DNA of 15,137 nucleotides from Chitinivibrionales bacterium (lineage in GTDB: Bacteria > Fibrobacterota > Chitinivibrionia > Chitinivibrionales > WJKA01): NCBI GenBank assembly GCA_014729375.1, contig WJKA01000120.1, forward strand, positions 1 to 15,137. The letters are read 5' to 3'. The stretch's first letter is position 1, and each line of letters begins with the position of its first letter. The position numbers were made by a program, and so were the translations under genes. Below, in pieces: positions 1-6,848 of this stretch. The notes under the pieces are model-generated. The model did no database searches. It had not been told where the DNA came from and saw nothing but the letters and a program-made list of their open reading frames with translations.

Positions 1-16
1 TGACGAGACCGACCCA

Positions 17-34
17 TCTGAGTAATTACTCAGA
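17..34. promoter_or_regulatory. 18-bp perfect palindrome, possible operator
   Basis: TCTGAGTAATTACTCAGA is fully self-complementary with no central loop. That shape suits a dimeric DNA-binding protein better than a terminator, which needs a loop and a T-tract. Many TetR-family operators have a TGAGT/ACTCA-like dyad, so such a site is plausible (inference). It lies about 210 bp upstream of the aldehyde dehydrogenase, far for a core operator, and the gene it serves may lie outside the window on the left. Confidence 0.4.
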
Positions 35-43
35 AAAATGAAA

Positions 44-193
44 ACCTGCACTTTTCCGGAATCAGGTAAATTATATGATGCGAGTGCGGGAAAGGACCGC
101 AGGGCCGGTATCTGTTCCCGGGGCCCTTGCTACCTGCCTGGGTGATAAGGTAGTTTTATGCACGTGTGATGGTGGCCATATTCGGGTACGTGC
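44..193 (+). ncRNA. Possible structured leader or small RNA, class unknown
   Basis: Five complementary stem pairs follow one another on the plus strand: 44-48 with 63-67 (ACCTG/CAGGT), 85-89 with 97-101 (TGCGG/CCGCA), 101-106 with 122-127 (AGGGCC/GGCCCT), 130-135 with 148-153 (CTACCT/AGGTAG), and 160-165 with 188-193 (GCACGT/ACGTGC). The last encloses a small ATGG/CCAT hairpin at 169-179. The second and third stems share base 101. I compared it by eye with the common riboswitch consensus sequences and matched none. It could be a 5' leader of the aldehyde dehydrogenase, a small RNA, or chance pairing in GC-rich decayed DNA. An overlapping ORF (75-245) offers a competing reading. Confidence 0.25.
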
Positions 194-245
194 CAGGATA
201 ATAACAGTATTCGTTCGGAAGCTGCCTCGCTCGGATTTCAACTAA
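75..245 (+). pseudogene. Doubtful 56-codon ORF, perhaps a transposase remnant
   Basis: An ATG-ATG start at 75 opens a frame of 56 residues that ends in TAA one base before the TTG start assigned to the aldehyde dehydrogenase. Only a weak CAGG precedes it. The middle reads GDKVVLCTCDGGHIRVRAR, which resembles from memory the stretch around the first catalytic Asp (DGG-R-R-R pattern) in some DDE transposases. The rest of such a protein is absent, so this would be a decayed fragment. An open frame of this length is not rare by chance, so the call is weak. Confidence 0.2.
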
Positions 246-246
246 C

Positions 247-1662
247 TTGAGGATATTCCCTTTTTACGGACGCAGGGTGATACAGTTTAATCCGGCAGCG
301 ATAATCGATGCGCAGAAATCGCACTTTGCAACCGGCACGACAATCCGCCCGGTCGACCGGACCCGAACGCTTGCACACCTGAAAACAACGATCGAATCAA
401 ACCGGCAGAAAATCATCGATGCGCTTCATGAAGACCTTGGCAAGCCGCCGCTCGAAGGCTATATGAGTGAGATTGCCTATGTTCTTATGCAAATCGAGCA
501 CGACTGCAGGAACATAAAAAAGTGGTCGAAAAAGAAAAAAGTTTCAACGCCGCTGGTAAACCAGCCGGGGAAAAGCTGGTACGCCCCCCGGCCGTTCGGG
601 TGCACGCTTATTATCGGACCCTGGAATTATCCGTTCGGATTAATTTTCTCGCCAGTCGTCTCATCGCTTGCAGCAGGAAACTGCGCAATCCTCAAACCCT
701 CGGAATACGCGCCCGCAACAGCATCCTGCATAGAAGCCATGATAGCACAGTCATTCAATCCCGGACTCCTGACCGTGATTACCGGCGGCCCGGAGGAGAC
801 AAAACAACTGATAGCAAACAATCCCGATTTTATCTTTTTTACCGGCGGGGGCCGGACCGGCAAAGCGGTTATGGAAGCGGCGTCGCGCACGCTTACACCG
901 GTTGCGCTCGAGCTTGGCGGGAAAAACCCCTGCATTGTCGACGCCGGCGTACCTGTCAAAGAAACGGCAAAACGGATTGCCTGGGGAAAATTTCTCAATG
1001 CAGGACAGACCTGCGTTTCACCGGATTTTCTCTGCGCGCATGAATCGGTGTTCGACAGCCTCCAGAAAACGCTGATCGAAACAATTAAAGATTTTTATGG
1101 AGACGATCCTCGAACAAGCCCGGATTTCGGGCGGATAATCAATCCACGTCATGCCCACCGGCTGGCGGACTTGCTGAAAGATACCAAACCGTCATTCGGC
1201 GGGGCCGCGGACCCCGACAACCGTTTTATTGCGCCTGCCATCGTTCCTTTTGACAATTGGGATATACCCCTTATGGACGAAGAGGTGTTCGGGCCCATCC
1301 TTCCCATAACATCGTATTCCGGTCTTGACACACTTCTTGCGCGCCTCCGCGCCCTTCCCGCACCGCTTGCGCTCTATTGCTTTACTTCTGACAGTGCGGT
1401 CAAAAAGAATGTCCTGCAAGAAAGCAGGTCGGGAACAGTCTGTTTCAACGGCACCGCACATGCAATCGTCTCTTCAGAGCTGCCGTTTGGCGGAATCGGT
1501 GACAGCGGCATCGGGCGGTATCACGGAAAAGCGGGATTTGATACGTTCAGCTATATCCGGAGCGTGATGGACAAGCATCACGGCCTGGGCTTTTCACAGA
1601 TGTATCCGCCGTATACAAAATCGGTGGATTTCATTTCAAAAATACGGAAATTTCTCCTTTGA
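247..1662 (+). CDS. Class-3-type (fatty) aldehyde dehydrogenase
   Basis: NAD(P)-dependent oxidation of an aldehyde, probably long-chain or aromatic, to the carboxylate. The short form without an N-terminal extension fits the class 3/fatty aldehyde dehydrogenase branch. Landmarks: GPWNYPF near residue 120, the KPSE cofactor-binding stretch near 147, FFTGGGRTGK around 197-206, the general base Glu222 in LELGGKNP, the nucleophile Cys256 in NAGQTC, and EEVFGP. All core residues are present. The longest frame starts at TTG 247 without a clear Shine-Dalgarno; GTG at 277 is an in-frame alternative that leaves the domain intact, so the exact start is open. It is first in a co-directional run with the methyltransferase and lipid exporter. 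It could detoxify or recycle a fatty aldehyde linked to the neighbouring lipid pathway (inference). Confidence 0.9.
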   Translation: MRIFPFYGRRVIQFNPAAIIDAQKSHFATGTTIRPVDRTRTLAHLKTTIESNRQKIIDALHEDLGKPPLEGYMSEIAYVLMQIEHDCRNIKKWSKKKKVSTPLVNQPGKSWYAPRPFGCTLIIGPWNYPFGLIFSPVVSSLAAGNCAILKPSEYAPATASCIEAMIAQSFNPGLLTVITGGPEETKQLIANNPDFIFFTGGGRTGKAVMEAASRTLTPVALELGGKNPCIVDAGVPVKETAKRIAWGKFLNAGQTCVSPDFLCAHESVFDSLQKTLIETIKDFYGDDPRTSPDFGRIINPRHAHRLADLLKDTKPSFGGAADPDNRFIAPAIVPFDNWDIPLMDEEVFGPILPITSYSGLDTLLARLRALPAPLALYCFTSDSAVKKNVLQESRSGTVCFNGTAHAIVSSELPFGGIGDSGIGRYHGKAGFDTFSYIRSVMDKHHGLGFSQMYPPYTKSVDFISKIRKFLL

Positions 1663-1711
1663 GTTATAAACAGAAAAACGATAAAACCAGATAAATAAAC
1701 GGTAGCGAATA

Positions 1712-2461
1712 ATGACACATGCACATCTGGTCCCTTTTAATCATCGCTGCAGCCCTGATGATAAATACCGGTATAACAGACGGCTGTTTGAAATTGTCGC
1801 GCCGCGCTATGATCGGGTCACCCGGCTCCTCTCATTCTGCCGCGACCAGGCCTGGAAAAAGCGCCTGGTGCAGCTCATCCCGGACATGGAATCGCCCTGT
1901 ATCGGTGATATCGCCTGCGGTACCGGCGACATCGCCCGACTATGCAGGGCCCGTTTCCCCTCGGCAACAATTACCGGCATCGACCTGACTCTTGACATGC
2001 TGCGCCTTGCCCTCCGGTCCGCATGCGGGCCGGGGACCGGCTATACCGCTCACAATATGGACTCGCTCGGAATCCGCGCGGCAACATTCGACGTTGTCAC
2101 CGGGGGATATGCGCTGCGGAATGCACCGTCACTGCCCGACACGCTTCACGAAATCAGCCGTGTCCTGAAACCCGGCGGCAGTGCACTGTTTCTGGATTTT
2201 GCAAAACCCGATAATCCTGCACACGCATATATCAACCTGTTTTTTCTTGAACTCTGGGGAACTATTTTCGGCATTTTTTTCCACCGCAATCGCAATGTCT
2301 ATGCCTACATCGCCCGGAGTCTGAAAAAGTACCCCTCCCGGAAACGTCTTGCAGACATGGCGAAACGCAACGGATTGCGCCTGCGCGCGGCACACGGCTT
2401 TTTTCTCGGCTATATCGACATTCTTCACTTCCAGAAATCAGCGCGGAAAAGCAATGACTGA
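1712..2461 (+). CDS. UbiE/COQ5-like SAM-dependent methyltransferase
   Basis: A 249-residue class I methyltransferase close in pattern to UbiE/MenG, which C-methylates benzoquinol and naphthoquinol rings. The N-terminal signature FEIVAPRYDRVTRLLSF lies at 26-42, motif I DIACGTGD at 66-73, GIDLTLDML follows for the SAM ribose, and then ALRNAP and RVLKPGG. Length matches the family. It follows the aldehyde dehydrogenase by 49 bp and overlaps the exporter start by 8 bp, suggesting co-translation. It could be the housekeeping menaquinone enzyme, but next to a type III PKS a dedicated methyltransferase acting on a resorcinol or quinone product is equally plausible, as in Streptomyces srs and Bacillus bps clusters that pair these families. 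Substrate is inference. Confidence 0.85.
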   Translation: MTHAHLVPFNHRCSPDDKYRYNRRLFEIVAPRYDRVTRLLSFCRDQAWKKRLVQLIPDMESPCIGDIACGTGDIARLCRARFPSATITGIDLTLDMLRLALRSACGPGTGYTAHNMDSLGIRAATFDVVTGGYALRNAPSLPDTLHEISRVLKPGGSALFLDFAKPDNPAHAYINLFFLELWGTIFGIFFHRNRNVYAYIARSLKKYPSRKRLADMAKRNGLRLRAAHGFFLGYIDILHFQKSARKSND

Positions 2462-4739
2462 ATTTTTTGCCGGCCTGCTCCGCTATAAAAAAACCATCCC
2501 CCTGATCAGCGGCATTGTTGTTCTTGCTCTGGCCTCAGGCATATTCCGCCTGAAAATCACCCACGACCACACCTCGTTTTTCAGCAAATCAAATAAGCGG
2601 CTCAATCAGCTTGAAAAACTTCAGGACCAGTACGGCTACAGCGGCAACCTGCTTTTCTGCATTGTTCCCGACTCAGGCACGGTGTACTCGTTGCCCGTGT
2701 TGAAATGCATGGAAACCGTTACCAGTCAGGCGGAAAACCTGCCGCGTGCTTCCTTTGTGCAATCACTGGTCAATTATAAAAAACCGGTGATGGGTATCGG
2801 CGGCCTGCAGGTACAAAACCTGATTGACCTGTCCCGGGCAGATCGTGCCGGCTATCTCGACAGCATGCAAAGCATTATCGAATCCGATCCATCGGCAGTA
2901 AACCGCCTGGTCTCCGAGTCCGGCCACGCAGCAGGAATTGTTGTTTATTTCGACATACCCGACTCGGTTTCACCGCCCACGCAAAAAATTGCCGGAGCAG
3001 CACGCGCCATGATCGACTCCCTCTCGGCAGCGTATCCGGATATGCGGTTTTATGGTACCGGCGGCCTGATGCTCGATGAAGCATTTGCTGAAGCAAGCTA
3101 CAGAGACATCAGCGTCCTTCTCCCCCTGATGTATTTCATTATGACAGCCGCACTCTGGTTTATCATTGCCGACCTGTATGCATTACTTGCGGTCATCCTG
3201 GTCGTGGTGGGCTCCACGCTTGCGGCCATGGGTGTTGCCGGATGGCTGGGAATCGTACTCACCCCGCCGTCATCAATAGCGCCCATCATACTTCTTACCG
3301 TCGGCATTGCCGACAGCATTCATATTGTCATAAGCTTTTTTCATCATTACCGACCTGATACCGGCAGGAACAGCGCTGTTGTCGAAGCGCTGGGGCGCAA
3401 TTTCATGCCGGTACTCATTACCAGTCTGACAACTCTGGTCGGCTTTGCCGGATTGAATTTCAGCAATGTACCGCCGTTTCGTCACCTGGGCACGATTGTC
3501 GGCGCGGGAATTGCCGCAGCGTTTGTGCTCACCGTCACGCTCCTCCCTTCGCTGCTCCTGCAATTTCCCATTCCCGTGCGCGGCCCCCGCCGGGGTCGTC
3601 ACGATTTTATCGGTACGCGGCTGGGGGCTGCAATAACGAAGCATCCGAAAACATTTGCCGTTGCTACGGCACTAGCGGCAATAATCTGTATTACCGGCCT
3701 CAGGCATATCGAGCTTAACGACATGTTTATCGATTATTTCGACCACAGTTTTGCATTCAGGAGGCATACCGATGCGATAATTGAGAACCTTACCGGGCTT
3801 GACTATATCGAATGCTCTTTTGCCGCGCAGAAGGGGGGTTTGATCACGGATTCGTCATATCTTTCGTTTATCGACCGGTTTTGCACCTGGGCGCGGACCC
3901 GCGGCGGGGTTGTCCATGTTGCCGGAATCAGCGACATTCTCAAGGTGATCAACTTCCGCCTGCATCGCGGCAGGAAGGAGCATTACCGTATCGGCAGCCC
4001 CGCCCTGACGCAGGCGATCCTCGAAGGAAGCGGCGGCAGTACCGCCCGATCGGCCGGGATGTCGCTCCTTGTCAACGATTCAGCCACCGCCACGCGCGTA
4101 TTCATTACCGTCGGTAAAATTTCCGCAAAAGAACTCCGCTCTCTCGAAAAAGCGGTCAATGCCTGGATCGATGTCAATTCACCGGGTACCGTGTCCGCAA
4201 CAATCGGCAGTATCTCCCTGATGTTTGCCCATATATCCGAACTGAATATCAAGAGCATGATCCGCGGCATTGCCGTCTCGCTCCTTGCAATATTCATAGC
4301 ACTCAGCATTCTCGGCAAAAAGCTCCGATGGGGCTTTATCGGGCTGTTCCCCAATATTGTTACGCTGCTGATGGCTATTGGTCTCTGGGGAATTATCACC
4401 GGTCAGGCAGGCCTGGCCATCTCGATTGTCGCGGCCATGAGCCTGGGGATCATTGTCGACGACACAATCCATCTGCTTTACACATTCATGACTGCATGCA
4501 GCAGAAAACGCCTGGGACCGGATGACGGCGTCCGGTATTCCCTGCGGCATACCGCCGACGCCATAGTGTTTACTTCCGCGATACTTGCCGCAGGATTCGG
4601 TATACTTTCATTCTCGGGATTCCGTCCGACCGCGCACATGGGGGTCCTGACAACGATTATTCTTGTTTTCGCGCTGGCTGCCGACCTGTTTCTGTTTTCG
4701 CCGCTTCTGATGTTACTTCGGTGCGAAAACGGCAGGTAA
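2454..4739 (+). CDS. MMPL/RND-family lipid exporter
   Basis: I place the start at ATG 2454, inside the end of the methyltransferase gene, giving 761 residues. It has the duplicated RND layout: one N-terminal membrane helix (about 14-33), a large periplasmic domain to about residue 215, a block of hydrophobic helices (about 220-380), a second periplasmic domain, and a second helix block near the C-terminus. The repeated motif with membrane Asp residues is visible in both halves, as GIADSIH (Asp287) and GIIVDDTIH (Asp669, Asp670), which carry proton translocation in the superfamily. MMPL/HpnN-type members move lipids such as hopanoids and polyketide lipids across or out of the inner membrane. 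Co-translation with the methyltransferase suggests it moves the product of this cluster (inference). Its last 83 bp overlap the convergent YceI gene. Confidence 0.85.
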   Translation: MTEFFAGLLRYKKTIPLISGIVVLALASGIFRLKITHDHTSFFSKSNKRLNQLEKLQDQYGYSGNLLFCIVPDSGTVYSLPVLKCMETVTSQAENLPRASFVQSLVNYKKPVMGIGGLQVQNLIDLSRADRAGYLDSMQSIIESDPSAVNRLVSESGHAAGIVVYFDIPDSVSPPTQKIAGAARAMIDSLSAAYPDMRFYGTGGLMLDEAFAEASYRDISVLLPLMYFIMTAALWFIIADLYALLAVILVVVGSTLAAMGVAGWLGIVLTPPSSIAPIILLTVGIADSIHIVISFFHHYRPDTGRNSAVVEALGRNFMPVLITSLTTLVGFAGLNFSNVPPFRHLGTIVGAGIAAAFVLTVTLLPSLLLQFPIPVRGPRRGRHDFIGTRLGAAITKHPKTFAVATALAAIICITGLRHIELNDMFIDYFDHSFAFRRHTDAIIENLTGLDYIECSFAAQKGGLITDSSYLSFIDRFCTWARTRGGVVHVAGISDILKVINFRLHRGRKEHYRIGSPALTQAILEGSGGSTARSAGMSLLVNDSATATRVFITVGKISAKELRSLEKAVNAWIDVNSPGTVSATIGSISLMFAHISELNIKSMIRGIAVSLLAIFIALSILGKKLRWGFIGLFPNIVTLLMAIGLWGIITGQAGLAISIVAAMSLGIIVDDTIHLLYTFMTACSRKRLGPDDGVRYSLRHTADAIVFTSAILAAGFGILSFSGFRPTAHMGVLTTIILVFALAADLFLFSPLLMLLRCENGR

Positions 4740-5319
4740 CCTTGACAATGTCCTCCATTTTTATCAGGCCGAAGACGGGCGCGGGCGGCTGAAGCTCGAA
4801 TGCCGAAAGAGAAAAGTCAAACTGCGCGGTGAAAACAAGACTGTCGGAGGTCATTGCCCAATCCGACGAGGTCGCCGTAAGGCGCTGCGTTATGTCGCGC
4901 ACTTTCAGACGAAAAGGGAACTCCCCGCGCGTGCCGGCCGGGGGCCGCAGCTTTTCAAGAGGCACTTTGTCAATCCAGGCGGTTATGACCGGATAACTCC
5001 CGGACCCAAGCGTTTTATACATGTTTTTATTCAGCGCCTCATCTTTGGTGGCAAGGCCCTCTGTGCGCGTAATTATTTTCGTGCCGACAAGCGTATCGCC
5101 GGATGCTGTGTCGACAACACCCTTTAAAACAAACATCTCTGTAACTCCCTGTCCTTCAAACCCATGAAGCGTTGACCGCCCGAAAAATGATATCTCCGCA
5201 ATGCCGCGGCAGGCAAACGCGCCGCCTGAGGCATTTTCACTCCACGCCGTGACCGTAAAAAGCGCAGCCAGCGCAACACTACTCCAGGTCCTGCCGAAAC
5301 CTCTGTATTGCCTATCCAT
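4657..5319 (-). CDS. Secreted YceI-like lipid-binding protein
   Basis: A 220-residue protein with a basic N-terminus and hydrophobic stretch (about 12-28) that looks like a signal peptide, so a periplasmic or outer-membrane location is likely. The body shows the YceI pattern: ISFFGRSTLHGFEG early in the mature part, KVRDITQRLTA in the middle, and a closing FDFSLSAFEL..PAPVFGLIKMEDIVKV stretch. YceI proteins form a lipocalin-like barrel, and characterised members bind polyisoprenoid lipids or quinones. ATG 5319 is preceded by AAGGA. The gene starts 18 bp after the PKS stop, so the two form an operon, consistent with binding the PKS-derived lipid (inference). The hydrophilic last 20 or so residues lie beyond the domain and overlap the exporter gene antisense. 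Confidence 0.8.
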   Translation of the reverse strand: MDRQYRGFGRTWSSVALAALFTVTAWSENASGGAFACRGIAEISFFGRSTLHGFEGQGVTEMFVLKGVVDTASGDTLVGTKIITRTEGLATKDEALNKNMYKTLGSGSYPVITAWIDKVPLEKLRPPAGTRGEFPFRLKVRDITQRLTATSSDWAMTSDSLVFTAQFDFSLSAFELQPPAPVFGLIKMEDIVKVTCRFRTEVTSEAAKTETGRQPARKQE

Positions 5320-5337
5320 TCAATTTCCTTTCGACAA

Positions 5338-6432
5338 TCAGATTTTCATCAGATATGCATAGATCGACAATCCCGCGCCGAACCCGACCATCACGCACCA
5401 TTGCCCGGGGACGGTTCCATTATTCATTATCCGGTCGAATTCAAACAGAACTGTCGGTGACGACATATTGCCAAACTCGGACAGCACCGACCGGGTCGGC
5501 GCAAGCTGCTCCTCGGAAAGTGACATCTCTTCCTTGAGTATCTCGACAATCTTGTCTCCCCCCGGATGAATTGCCCAGTGGGAAATATCTGCGGTTTTCA
5601 ATCCGTTTTTTGCTATCAGCTCCTTTATGAGCGGAGGGACCAGTTCACCGAGCACTTTGGGAAGTCTCGGGCTGATCCGGTTATGTAGCTGCCCCTTTTT
5701 ATACACATACCGGACATCCTCCCGGTACTGCGGATCAAACCTGCTCATGGTATCGATAAGCATAAATCCCCGGGGCCTGTCCCATATCACCGCAGCCGCA
5801 GCACCGTCGCCGAAAATCGCATTGGAAATGATCAGTGCTATATCGTTGTCCATCTGATAGGTGGCGCTGCAAATTTCTATTGATGCACTAACGGCAACTT
5901 TCCCGGGATTTGCCGCAACAAAATTGCTCGATAACTGGATATTGGGCACGGCTCCCCCGCAGCCGCTGCCGGCAAGATCATACACGAACGTATCCGGCGA
6001 CAAACCAAGCGACTCGATAAGATACGTGCCGATTCCCGGGCAGAGATAGCCGGTGCAGGTATTGGTAACAAGCGCGTCGATATCCACAGGGTGCAAGCCG
6101 CATTTTTCAACCGCACCGGCGATCGCCTTTGTTGCCAGCTCAACCGCCCAGTAGGTATAGCGGTCCATGCGCTTGTCCGGATCTTCGTTTTTAAACTGCA
6201 GAAGCTCTACCTGGCTTTTCACCGATGCATATCTGCTTTGTATGCTCGGATGCGCAAGCACCTTATGAAGAACATCCATACTTCTTTGCGTTAACTCGTT
6301 TTTATAGTACCGCGAATAGAGCCGGTCCGCCTGTTTCTGGTCTACTTTTACCGGTGGATTTGCCGTCCCGATCGAAGCTATCCGAACGGCGCCTGTGCCA
6401 TTGTCCGTTCGCTTTGCACCTGATTGGATCAT
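5338..6432 (-). CDS. Type III polyketide synthase (chalcone synthase-like)
   Basis: Homodimeric thiolase-fold enzyme that extends an acyl starter with malonyl-CoA and cyclises it, typically to alkylresorcinols or alkylpyrones in bacteria. With the start at ATG 6432 it has 364 residues, normal for the family. The catalytic triad is visible: Cys158 in AGSGCGGA, His289 in WAIHPGG, and Asn322 in EFGNMSS. The family's terminal loop appears as VGFGAGLS. The longest frame begins at GTG 6480, but ATG 6432 has AAGGA eight bases upstream and the skipped 16 residues are not part of the fold. It heads an operon with the YceI gene and diverges from the ACP-ketosynthase operon. The starter is probably a fatty acyl group, perhaps handed over from that ACP (inference). 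Chain length and ring type cannot be read from sequence. Confidence 0.92.
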   Translation of the reverse strand: MIQSGAKRTDNGTGAVRIASIGTANPPVKVDQKQADRLYSRYYKNELTQRSMDVLHKVLAHPSIQSRYASVKSQVELLQFKNEDPDKRMDRYTYWAVELATKAIAGAVEKCGLHPVDIDALVTNTCTGYLCPGIGTYLIESLGLSPDTFVYDLAGSGCGGAVPNIQLSSNFVAANPGKVAVSASIEICSATYQMDNDIALIISNAIFGDGAAAAVIWDRPRGFMLIDTMSRFDPQYREDVRYVYKKGQLHNRISPRLPKVLGELVPPLIKELIAKNGLKTADISHWAIHPGGDKIVEILKEEMSLSEEQLAPTRSVLSEFGNMSSPTVLFEFDRIMNNGTVPGQWCVMVGFGAGLSIYAYLMKI

Positions 6433-6440
6433 ACCATATT

Positions 6441-6445
6441 TCCTT
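6441..6445 (-). promoter_or_regulatory. Ribosome binding site deciding the PKS start
   Basis: Minus-strand AAGGA sits 8 bases before ATG 6432. No comparable site precedes the longer GTG start at 6480, so the shorter form is preferred. Confidence 0.6.
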
Positions 6446-6480
6446 GATTGGAGCCTTCTGGCTGCCATTTCATTTTGCAC

Positions 6481-6538
6481 GTACTATTTTAAAGGACTGC
6501 CTGCTGATAATTGCTGTGGCAAGAAGATAATATAGTAC
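6481..6538. promoter_or_regulatory. Divergent control region with spaced inverted repeat
   Basis: The left arm GTACTATTTTA (6481-6491) and the right arm (6528-6538), read on the minus strand as GTACTATATTA, match at 10 of 11 positions and face each other, 47 bp from start to start. They lie between the divergent PKS and ACP genes, where one regulator binding both arms could control both operons. The GTG alternative PKS start would place the left arm at its very edge, while the preferred start leaves about 48 bp of leader. AT-rich promoter-like strings such as GATAAT and TATAGT occur here, but I cannot fit a convincing -35/-10 pair. Confidence 0.4.
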
Positions 6539-6569
6539 ACGTCCAACGAAATAGACAGGAACCAGGCTT

Positions 6570-6848
6570 ATGAGTGCCTCAGTCACGCGAAAAGATGTTA
6601 TCGCCCGGATTAAAAAAGTTGTTGTTGAAGTGCTCCGGGTTGATGAAAACCGTCTTTCGGAATCGAGCAATTTTCAGGAAGAACTCGGTGCTGATTCCCT
6701 TGATATCGTTACCATGCTGATGGCGTTGGAGGATGAGTTCAAGCGTCAGATTTCAGATGAAGAAGCGAAATCACTTGTAACGATCGGCGCGACCGCCGAT
6801 TTTATCATGGACCAGCTTCAGGCAACCCGAAACGAATCTTCGAAATAA
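6570..6848 (+). CDS. Discrete acyl carrier protein
   Basis: A 92-residue acidic four-helix carrier protein. The phosphopantetheine attachment site is Ser43 in GADSLDIV, followed by the acidic helix MLMALEDEFKRQISDEEA that docks partner enzymes. This is close to fatty-acid-type ACP in pattern. It shares one base with the downstream ketosynthase start (TAATG), so the two are co-translated. A second, pathway-dedicated ACP beside a type III PKS suggests a specialised acyl chain rather than bulk fatty acid synthesis. It could still be the housekeeping AcpP, but the usual fabD/fabG neighbours are absent. An AGGA-like ribosome site lies just upstream. Confidence 0.93.
   Translation: MSASVTRKDVIARIKKVVVEVLRVDENRLSESSNFQEELGADSLDIVTMLMALEDEFKRQISDEEAKSLVTIGATADFIMDQLQATRNESSK

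Noticed and set aside
44..193. Cobalamin or c-di-GMP riboswitch
   Set aside because: GCTACCTGCCTGG faintly recalls the B12 box, but the conserved core segments are missing, and the GEMM core is absent too.
522..1043. Long alternative-frame ORF inside the aldehyde dehydrogenase
   Set aside because: It is an out-of-frame shadow of a fully conserved gene, with a biased Arg/Ser-rich composition and no motif.
6505..6540. A defined sigma-70 promoter for the ACP gene
   Set aside because: GATAAT and TATAGT occur, but no -35 hexamer sits at an acceptable spacing, so only the region is noted.
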